A DNA stretch of 64,000 nt, taken from JACVRN01 sp036403815. GTDB taxonomy: Bacteria > Acidobacteriota > Blastocatellia > Pyrinomonadales > Pyrinomonadaceae. Position numbers and translations under genes: made by a program. Where the stretch lies: the NCBI GenBank assembly GCA_036403815.1, contig DASWQH010000042.1:14624-78623 (forward strand). Direction: 5' to 3'. A model generated the notes under the pieces. It was given only the letters and a program-made list of their open reading frames with translations, was not told the DNA's origin and ran no database searches. Shown here piece by piece: positions 57,222-64,000 of this stretch; the first letter of the stretch is position 1; each line of letters starts with the position of its first letter.

Positions 57222-57315
57222 AGGTGTCGGGTATCAGGTGCCGGGTGCCGGTAAAAGAAAGGCCGCGTGAATGCTTCTTTTTTTACCGGCACCCGGCACC
57301 TGACACCCGTCACCC
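57222..57315. repeat. GC-rich heptamer-repeat hairpin at the TonB receptor end
   Basis: Arms 57222-57256 (GTGTCGG, GTATCAG, GTGCCGG units) and 57279-57314 (complement). It abuts the stop codon of the minus-strand TonB receptor gene (57317). Confidence 0.82.
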
Positions 57316-57316
57316 A

Positions 57317-59731
57317 TTATTTGAAGCGGAGCGACATGCGACCGCTGAAGAGGCGCGGGTAGCCTACGTGCGTGCCGCTGAAGACCGACTCGAAGTTATA
57401 CAGAAACAGCTCGTTGGTCAGGTTTTGAATGTCGAACTGTACGTTGAGCGCTGTGCGATCCCGCTGGAAGAGATCAGCGCCGATTGAGAAGTTCAGAACC
57501 GTGCGCGGTCGCACGCGGCCACGCTGGAAGTCTACCTCGTTGTAAAGTCGCGGGTCGAAGCCTGCGGCCACGAAATCCGCGAGCGTCGTCCCCGGCTCGA
57601 CATCTGTAGCTACACCGGAATCGTAACGCCCGCTGAAGATGGCATAGATGCCCGTGGGCTTATTGTTGTAGCTGAGCTGGAACTGGGCTGTGTTTCGCAC
57701 ATCATGGTCGGCGGCGAAAATCAGTCCGGGCTGATCAAGGCTTTGCACAGCCTCGCCCAGAAACAGTCCGCCGCTAATCGGCGTCACGCCATAGGCGCGC
57801 GAGTTGGCGTAAGAAAGAGAGCCGCGAAAGCCCCTGATGTCGGCGGTCTCAAGCCGCAGCTCTTCACCCGTCACGCGTCCCGAAGAGATGGTGATGGGGA
57901 AGATGATGCCTGTATCGAAGAACTGATCTTTATCGGAAAAGTTCTGGATGCGCTTTTGATATACAGAGAGGTTAAGACGGGCGAAACGTGAAAGCTGCTG
58001 TTGTGCTCCGACCTCAAAAACATTTTCCCTGTCTACCAGAATCGGGCGTACACCGGATTGGCCTTGAATAACTGCCAGCGGTGAAAGCGCGGAGGCTTCG
58101 GTAGAGCTTGCGAGCAGAAGATTCTCTGCCGGTGGCGGCTGGAAGAAACGGTTGTAAGAAGCGCGCAGCGTCGTCTGCGTTCGCGGGATGAAGTAGGCTA
58201 TGCCTATGCGCGGGCTGAAACCGTCAGCCTTGATAAGCAGCCTGTAGTTATCGTAACGAACGCCCACGTCAAGCGTTAAGTTGCGTACGAGCTGGAAGTG
58301 ATCCTGCACGTAAGCGCTCAAAGTGCGACCTGTCCTGCGCCCGTTGAAGACGAAAGGATTGGCCGCAGTAAAGCTGTTGATGGGGTTCGGGAATATATTG
58401 CCGTTCTCGTCAACCAGATCGGCAAAGGGCGTTGTCGGATAGAAGGTGAAGCTTTCACGCACGGGCGTAATCGTAAACTGCCCGCCGAACTTAATATTGT
58501 GAACCCCGCGCGTCATAGAGATGGCGGCAAGGCCGCCTATGTTCTGAAGCGTGCGGTCTTGAAAAGCAACGACCGGCGTTGACTGCGGGTTGCTGCTCAG
58601 ACGCGCCGTGCCGTAGCGGTTGAAGAAGGAGAATTCGCCCAGCGTCTGGGTTGAAAAGATGTGCTGGAAGGTGATGAACTCAGAGTTGTCGCGCAACTTC
58701 TGGCGCTGGTCTTGTCCCGCAATCTCCTGCTCTACGCGATTCGGCACCTGGAAATTCGAGCCACCGAAGAGGAAGGTGCCGCGCAAAGAGTTATTTGGAT
58801 TGAACTGGTAATCTAGGCGAAAAAAGCCCTTGCCAGTGCGACCGAAATTATGAAAGTTTTCAAGCGTTGGCGGGTCAAGGAAGCGTTGCGATGTGGACGC
58901 TGAAAGATTCGCCAGTAAGCCGAACTTCTTGGTGCGCGTAGAAAAGTCCGCGCCGACTTCACCCGTCGAAAAGCTTCCGCCTGAGATGCTGATGCCGCCC
59001 TGCGTAGGCGTTTCAAGGCCGGAACGCGTGTTGACGTTGATGACGCCTGCCAGCTTGTCTCCGAACTCCGCCGGAATGCCGCCTGTCAAAACTTCAGCCG
59101 TGCGCAGTGTGCGAGCATCCAGACTCGTAGAGAAAATCGCAGACATGTTATCAGTGATGGGGATACCGTCAACGACGTACTGAACTTGCGATTCTGAGCC
59201 GCGCGGGTGAAGTCGCCCGTTGTCGTCGGTTGCTATACCGGGGGCGGAAGCGACTATGGCTTCGATACCGCGCGAAGGCGCTGCGCCCGCCTGTCGCTCT
59301 ATTAGAGTTTGATTAATATCCGTATCCGAGGCCGTCTTGTCTGATTCAACCAGTGCGGCTGAGTCGGATGTGACGTTGACGCTCGCGGCTGTCTCAACAA
59401 TATTGAGCTTGAGATCAAGGCCGTAGGGCAGATTGCTTTCGAGGTCAACCGGCTGTTCGATTGCCTGAAAGCCCGGCGCTTCGGCTCGCACCGTGTAGGT
59501 ATTGAACGGCACGTTGACCAGCTTGAAAGCACCCTGCGCATCCGTTTGCGCCGTCTGCTCGTAGCCCGTCAAAGCCTGCTTGACCGTGACAGTTGCCCCT
59601 GCGACAAGCGCGCCGTTAGGGTCTTTGACAGTGCCCTGAATTGTACCGATGCGCGTTTGTGCGCTCGCCGCCGTGCTTAAGATAAGTGCTGCGATAAACA
59701 TCGCTGCGACACTCAATGCTTTACGTATCAT
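57317..59731 (-). CDS. TonB-dependent outer-membrane receptor with carboxypeptidase-regulatory domain
   Basis: 804 residues. Signal peptide (about 1-24), a CarboxypepD_reg-like beta-sandwich (about 25-110, GTIQGTVKDPNGALVAGATVTV in part), a plug domain (about 130-230, PSRGIEAIVASAPGIATDD in part) and a 22-strand barrel that ends in MSLRFK. Such Oar-like receptors import large ligands such as siderophores, vitamin B12, sugars or peptides. No substrate can be read from sequence. The adjacent secreted Cys/His protein (59892) might supply or sense a metal. Start: ATG at 59731 with GAGAGG upstream. Confidence 0.92.
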   Translation of the reverse strand: MIRKALSVAAMFIAALILSTAASAQTRIGTIQGTVKDPNGALVAGATVTVKQALTGYEQTAQTDAQGAFKLVNVPFNTYTVRAEAPGFQAIEQPVDLESNLPYGLDLKLNIVETAASVNVTSDSAALVESDKTASDTDINQTLIERQAGAAPSRGIEAIVASAPGIATDDNGRLHPRGSESQVQYVVDGIPITDNMSAIFSTSLDARTLRTAEVLTGGIPAEFGDKLAGVINVNTRSGLETPTQGGISISGGSFSTGEVGADFSTRTKKFGLLANLSASTSQRFLDPPTLENFHNFGRTGKGFFRLDYQFNPNNSLRGTFLFGGSNFQVPNRVEQEIAGQDQRQKLRDNSEFITFQHIFSTQTLGEFSFFNRYGTARLSSNPQSTPVVAFQDRTLQNIGGLAAISMTRGVHNIKFGGQFTITPVRESFTFYPTTPFADLVDENGNIFPNPINSFTAANPFVFNGRRTGRTLSAYVQDHFQLVRNLTLDVGVRYDNYRLLIKADGFSPRIGIAYFIPRTQTTLRASYNRFFQPPPAENLLLASSTEASALSPLAVIQGQSGVRPILVDRENVFEVGAQQQLSRFARLNLSVYQKRIQNFSDKDQFFDTGIIFPITISSGRVTGEELRLETADIRGFRGSLSYANSRAYGVTPISGGLFLGEAVQSLDQPGLIFAADHDVRNTAQFQLSYNNKPTGIYAIFSGRYDSGVATDVEPGTTLADFVAAGFDPRLYNEVDFQRGRVRPRTVLNFSIGADLFQRDRTALNVQFDIQNLTNELFLYNFESVFSGTHVGYPRLFSGRMSLRFK

Positions 59732-59891
59732 ATTGATTAAACCTCTCTGCTAATGCTGAACGGCGGCCACAATCGCCTTGCGAATAAGCGAGGAGACAGG
59801 CCGGGAGCAAATCCCGCGCCGTTCGATTTCTATTTAGGGAAGTCATGCTTTTGACTGCGTAGATAAAAACAGAGCGTGACTCACAGGGTGT

Positions 59892-60272
59892 TTAGAGCAG
59901 AGAAGCTTGAGGCGGAGCGCGCCCGCGTTGCGGAGTATTCGCTTCCGAAGGGGAAGAGCTGAAGCTATGAGCAGCTATCGTTTCTTCCGTCTGCGGCGGC
60001 GCGATTCCGGGGACACTGATTAAGAGAGTTGAGAAAAGCTGCTGGTGAAGCTGGCAGATTAAACACTCGCCTGTGGAGCGAGAGCTTTCGGTCGTTGATT
60101 GATCTGTGTTTGCGCCGTGAAAGCTGGCAGTGACGCTTGATTTGACGGGCAGCGGCTGGCCGTGCCCGTGTACAATTTCCAGAGTCGCCGAATACGTGAC
60201 GAAGACAAGCAGTACAAAGGCCAGCACGCGCGCCAGAGGCGCGATGCGGCGGTTTCCTGCTTGTGTGGTCAT
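59892..60272 (-). CDS. Secreted Cys/His-rich protein next to the TonB receptor
   Basis: About 126 residues (from the ATG at 60272; a frame is open 20 residues further). A signal-type helix covers about 14-32. The mature part has EIVHGHGQ and CLICQLHQQLF, a Cys-x2-Cys-x2-His cluster, then a Pro/Ser/Glu-rich tail. A metal-binding periplasmic protein is likely. It lies 160 bases upstream of the TonB receptor on the same strand, so co-expression is plausible. No named family is certain. Confidence 0.6.
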   Translation of the reverse strand: MTTQAGNRRIAPLARVLAFVLLVFVTYSATLEIVHGHGQPLPVKSSVTASFHGANTDQSTTESSRSTGECLICQLHQQLFSTLLISVPGIAPPQTEETIAAHSFSSSPSEANTPQRGRAPPQASLL

Positions 60273-60445
60273 ACTGGTCACGTTACTTGAGCTTATGGTA
60301 CAGTGCAGCAGAATGAGTACTATAAATGCCACGCCGCACCAGTGTCAAACCGTCTGCCTGTTACAACGCCTCCGTCATACAGAACTACGAAAACTCGTCT
60401 GATATTCAAATGTTAGCGTGGTCTTCCAGAAAAAACTTTCCGGCC

Positions 60446-61951
60446 ATGAATCGTGTAAGCAATGCGTCCCGTATGCGACTTGTCATAGCGCTTTTTCTAA
60501 TCTCTCTTTGCGCCTGTGCGGCACAGGCACAAACGACGGACGTTCGTGTGCAGGTGCTTTCGACCTCTCCTGCGCGCGTGCGCGTTGAAGGAGAGAGACG
60601 GCCTGCGACAAAAGCCTGGGCTTTCCGAAATAGTTATGCGGGTATGGTCGGCATAGGCGAGAGAGTTGAAAATTTCTCTTTGACGAATGCTCAGGGCGAG
60701 AGTGTTTCTGTACGAAAGACAGCGCCCGGCGAATACGAGGCTTCAGCAGAAGCGGCGCGTTTCAGCTACGAAGTAAAGCTAGAGCCGCCTGCCTTTACGA
60801 CCGACTCTGCTTACATTTCATGGCTTACGCCTGAGCGCGGATTCCTGATGCTGGGCGATCTTCTTCCTCGCGTGCCCGTCGAAGGAAACGCCGCACAGTC
60901 CGTCAACATACGCTTCGCATTGCCTGCAAGCTGGTCTGTATTCTCAAATGAAGCGAAAGGGGCAGACGGGCAGTTCATAGTCAAGGAACAGGCCGCCGCG
61001 CGATTTTTCGTTGGACAGGATTTACGCGAAAGACGCCTGCGCGCAGGCTCTATGGATTTCTCTCTGGTAGTCGCAGGCAACTGGGCTTTCACAGATGAAG
61101 AGGTTGCCGAAGCTGCTCAAAATATTCTGAAGGAGCACGAGCGTACGATGGGCGGCTCCCCTGCACAGTCCAGCGTGATGCTGATGCTCTCGCCCTATCC
61201 GCGCAGCGTCGGAGCAGAGCGCTGGAGCGCAGAGACTCGCGGCGGAAACGTTGTACTGTTGTCGGGTCGCCACCCTTCAAAGATCGCTGGACTGGCGCTC
61301 CTGAGCACGCCGCTCACACACGAGCTTTTTCATCTATGGGTGCCGAACGCGCTCTCTCTGGACGGAAGCTATGACTGGTTCTATGAAGGCTTCACACTCT
61401 ACCAGGCGATGCGCGCCGGAATGAAACTCGGCCTGCTCACCTTTCAGGACTACCTGAACGCTATGGGCAGGGCTAACGATATATATCTTTCCGCACAGGA
61501 TCGTGATAAGTGGTCGCTGGTCGAAGCCTCTGAGCGTCGCTGGACGGGTGCCACCGCGCTCATTTACAACAAAGGAATGCTGGTAGCCTTTCTATACGAC
61601 CTTTACTTGAGAGAGCATAGCGGCGGGAAACGCTCGCTCGATAATGTTTATAGAGAACTGTTCAGGCTTTACGGGCGTTCGGGAAGTCGTATGGAAGGCA
61701 ACAGCGCAGTTATACACGCGCTCGGCGGCACAGGCGAGACGCGCGACTTTGTTCGACGCTATATAGAAAGCCCAGCCGCGATTGATTTGAAAAGCGTCCT
61801 GACCATTTACGGGCTGCAAGTGCTTTCGGGAACAGCCCGCACGCACGTCCAGTTAGCAGATTCACTGAGCCGCGAGCAGCGCGATTTATTACGCCAATTA
61901 GGATACAATGATAAAGTTGAAAGAGACCGCAGGGGCGCTCGCTCCAGGTGA
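60446..61951 (+). CDS. Secreted M61-like metallopeptidase
   Basis: 502 residues. A signal peptide (about 10-29, LVIALFLISLCACAAQAQ) is followed by a beta-rich N-terminal part, then a helical zinc domain with HELFHLW near residue 291 (HExxH) and YEGFTLY about 20 residues later, which gives the third ligand Glu. This is the layout of M61-type gluzincins such as glycyl aminopeptidase, but the usual C-terminal PDZ domain is not seen. Start: ATG at 60446, chosen because it gives a clean signal peptide. It is divergent from the gene at 59892. Confidence 0.78.
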   Translation: MNRVSNASRMRLVIALFLISLCACAAQAQTTDVRVQVLSTSPARVRVEGERRPATKAWAFRNSYAGMVGIGERVENFSLTNAQGESVSVRKTAPGEYEASAEAARFSYEVKLEPPAFTTDSAYISWLTPERGFLMLGDLLPRVPVEGNAAQSVNIRFALPASWSVFSNEAKGADGQFIVKEQAAARFFVGQDLRERRLRAGSMDFSLVVAGNWAFTDEEVAEAAQNILKEHERTMGGSPAQSSVMLMLSPYPRSVGAERWSAETRGGNVVLLSGRHPSKIAGLALLSTPLTHELFHLWVPNALSLDGSYDWFYEGFTLYQAMRAGMKLGLLTFQDYLNAMGRANDIYLSAQDRDKWSLVEASERRWTGATALIYNKGMLVAFLYDLYLREHSGGKRSLDNVYRELFRLYGRSGSRMEGNSAVIHALGGTGETRDFVRRYIESPAAIDLKSVLTIYGLQVLSGTARTHVQLADSLSREQRDLLRQLGYNDKVERDRRGARSR

Positions 61952-61988
61952 GCGCCACGCTGGATTAAATTCCCCCACAGAGTTTTTC

Positions 61989-63116
61989 ATGAAGATGAAG
62001 TACATAAAATCTTTCCTGTTTATAGCCTTCGCACTCCTTCTACAAGTTGGGTGCAGTTCCATCATCGCTAAGATAGATGACACGGGTGTGGTGATTGCGC
62101 GTCGCGCACAGGTTCGCAGCTCGACGGCTGTGGTCGCAGCCGACCTGGTTGAAGTAAGTCGCGGCGATGTAGTGGATATTCTGGACACAAGCACAGTCCC
62201 GGAGACGGGCGAGCGTTGGCTTCGCGTGCGCGCTCACGATGTAGAGAATACAGAAGGCTGGATCGAAGCGCGCAACGTCATGCCGCAGGACGTGCTTGAG
62301 CGCGCGCGGCAATTGGCTGAAGAAGATAAACCTATACCGGCACAGGCCGCAGGCCAGCTACGCGCCAGCACCAATTTACGGCTCACGCCCGACCGCAGCA
62401 ATAACGAGAACATCATGATGAAGCTCGAAAGCGGCGCGGTCTTTGATATTGTCGGCTGGAAGCGCATACCCAAGCCTAAGTCGTCTGAAACGACTGAAAG
62501 CGATGATGCTCCGAAGGCCGGAAGCGCCCAACAGAATAACAGTCGAGCAAGAAGAGATGCGGATGCTCCGAAGGTGCCTGAAGAGACGAACGAGCTCTGG
62601 TACAAAGTCCGCCTTCCGCCTTCCGTTTCGCCCGCGCCCGCCGGTTGGATTTACGGCAAGCAGGTTGAGTTGATGGTTCCAAGCGACATCATCTTTTATC
62701 GTACGGGACGTGAATTTGTAGCCTGGCGTAGATTGGATGAAGAGAGCACCGGCAATGAGTCTGCGACCAAAGATAAGGATGCTGCGAAGGACGTCAAACC
62801 TGGCAGTTGGGTGATACTGGAAAAGAGCAGCTCGAATGAGCCGCGCAAGCTGGACGAGCCGGATTTTGATCGCATCTATGTTCTAGGTTACGACAAGAAC
62901 AGGCAGGAGCACTACACTGCTTATCGCAGCCCTGATATAAAAGGCTATCTGCCGCTACGCGTTGAAGGGCGCGGCGACAATAAGACTTTCACCATCAGAA
63001 TTCAGGGTGACGATGGTCAAATACAGGACGTACAGTACAAAGTTTATCGGGATGATAAAGGCATTTTGAAAGTCAGTGCGCCGAACGAGCCGCCAAAAGG
63101 AAGAAGAAAAAAGTAG
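61989..63116 (+). CDS. Lipoprotein with tandem SH3-like domains
   Basis: 375 residues. A lipoprotein signal peptide ends in the lipobox LLQVGC (Cys near residue 22). Bacterial SH3-like regions follow (about 30-100, VIARRAQVRSSTAVVAADLV in part, and 115-230, with a charged, disordered insert near 165-200). The C-terminal part (about 240-370) is beta-rich and unidentified. SH3-type domains bind peptidoglycan or peptide tails, so it probably acts at the cell envelope. Start: ATG at 61989; the frame is open 27 codons further back, over the end of the preceding gene. Confidence 0.75.
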   Translation: MKMKYIKSFLFIAFALLLQVGCSSIIAKIDDTGVVIARRAQVRSSTAVVAADLVEVSRGDVVDILDTSTVPETGERWLRVRAHDVENTEGWIEARNVMPQDVLERARQLAEEDKPIPAQAAGQLRASTNLRLTPDRSNNENIMMKLESGAVFDIVGWKRIPKPKSSETTESDDAPKAGSAQQNNSRARRDADAPKVPEETNELWYKVRLPPSVSPAPAGWIYGKQVELMVPSDIIFYRTGREFVAWRRLDEESTGNESATKDKDAAKDVKPGSWVILEKSSSNEPRKLDEPDFDRIYVLGYDKNRQEHYTAYRSPDIKGYLPLRVEGRGDNKTFTIRIQGDDGQIQDVQYKVYRDDKGILKVSAPNEPPKGRRKK

Positions 63117-63140
63117 TTTGAAATTTTCCCGTTTGCGCGC

Positions 63141-63168
63141 TTGACAAAATTGGCTCTGTGCCTATAAT
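63141..63168 (+). promoter_or_regulatory. rRNA operon promoter P1
   Basis: TTGACA at 63141-63146 and TATAAT at 63163-63168 with a 16-nt spacer: both hexamers are consensus. A weaker TTGACA at 63192-63197 with TTTACA 17 nt later may be another promoter. Confidence 0.8.
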
Positions 63169-63308
63169 GCCTCTTTGCCTGAAGAGGGCGATTGACATCC
63201 CAGACAAAAAGCGCTTTACACAAGCCGCTTCTCTTTCAGTAAAAGTTCTTTCGGGGAGAGAGCGGCTGTTTCGTCCGCGAAAAAGTTTGCGGAAATGAGA
63301 GAATGCGC

Positions 63309-63337
63309 TTGACAGGCAAGAGGCGTTTGGGTAATAT
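63309..63337 (+). promoter_or_regulatory. rRNA operon promoter P2
   Basis: TTGACA at 63309-63314 and TAATAT at 63332-63337 with a 17-nt spacer. The tandem arrangement with P1 is typical of strong rRNA operons. Confidence 0.72.
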
Positions 63338-63576
63338 GCCTTTTTGCTTGAGGCGAGAAAAAGTCGTCTGTGCAGGCAACGAAAACGAATCGAGATGCAA
63401 CTAAGTCTGGATTCGGTAAAGTTGGAAGCGATCTTTGAAAACTAGATAGAGCGTGTCCATGTTAATGACTTTGAGAGAGTCAAACGCCGAAGCGATAAAG
63501 CTTCGCGTAAAACTCTTATTGAAGAGTCATAATCGGATACTTTTAACCAGTATAAGATTATGTTCCAGAATCAAAA
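63338..63576 (+). other. 16S rRNA leader region
   Basis: 239 bases between the last promoter and the 16S start. It has a GATCTTTGAAAAC stretch at 63430, which resembles the leader signals seen before bacterial 16S genes, and several short self-complementary runs that may form the processing stem. No exact boxA or tRNA gene was recognised here. Confidence 0.5.

Positions 63577-64000
<424 letters not shown>

Noticed and set aside
59732..59860. Cobalamin riboswitch before the TonB receptor
   Set aside because: A self-complementary GAACGGCG/CGCCGTTC pair is present, but the B12-box and the core pattern of the riboswitch are not found on either strand.

Overview
The window is about 64 kb of bacterial chromosome of moderate GC content. 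The last 424 bases are the 5' end of a 16S rRNA gene, and its sequence reads like an acidobacterium of the subdivision 4 (Blastocatellia) type. This placement is from recognition, not a search. The genes agree with it: a VWFA-related secreted protein of acidobacterial type, an Oar-like TonB receptor with a carboxypeptidase-regulatory domain, BNR/sortilin-type repeat proteins, many proteins with half zinc ribbons, and GTG/TTG starts. No phage, intact insertion sequence, CRISPR array or tRNA was seen.

Layout. 1-2.5 kb: end of sucD, ndk, a zinc-ribbon membrane protein, a stand-alone nuoI. 2.6-11 kb: a class III nucleotide cyclase with lipid-binding-like and zinc-ribbon domains, a LolD/MacB-type ATPase, a methyltransferase, a membrane protein, a cyclic-nucleotide-binding DUF1003 protein (a possible receiver for the cyclase), a HAD enzyme with an altered motif, a SirB1/TPR protein and a MacB-type permease. 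11-18 kb: zinc-ribbon proteins, an M28 peptidase and a three-gene secreted/TPR cluster on the minus strand. 18-30 kb: larE, glutamate dehydrogenase, an OmpA-type envelope protein, a BNR-repeat protein, ribosomal protein S1, HU and a HIT protein. 30-35 kb: a PgpH-like c-di-AMP phosphodiesterase and HflX on the minus strand, then the remains of a BrnT toxin gene and a small overlapping ORF. 35-41 kb: an NHL-type protein and the M50-trpS-scpA-scpB-rluB block, interrupted between scpB and rluB by two extra genes beside a copy of the scpB tail. 41-51 kb: acyl-CoA dehydrogenase, meaB and mce (methylmalonyl-CoA handling), a parvulin, an MBL hydrolase, mtnP, a PfkB kinase, a DUF2007 protein and cutA. 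51-60 kb, minus strand: a LOG protein, fabI, an M48 protease, purH, a VWA protein with a tiny membrane ORF in front of it, and a TonB receptor with a Cys/His-rich secreted neighbour. 60-64 kb: an M61-like metalloprotein, an SH3 lipoprotein, the rRNA promoters and 16S.

The most unusual feature is not a gene. About 22 intergenic hairpins are built from short tandem units, almost all 7 nt long. Both arms carry the same degenerate heptamer series in opposite orientation, and the heptamer differs from locus to locus. Nearly all of them abut a stop codon, usually within 10 nt, and in eight cases the hairpin arm itself supplies the last codons and the stop. Some contain further elements nested in the loop: a shared ~57-bp element at two loci, and a REP/BIME-like array inside a perfect 61-bp inverted repeat. 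Four REP/BIME-like arrays lie at gene ends. Together these look like an element family aimed at, or maintained at, gene 3' ends. I do not recognise it as a described family in this phylum; the nearest analogue I know is the heptanucleotide STRR repeats of cyanobacteria.
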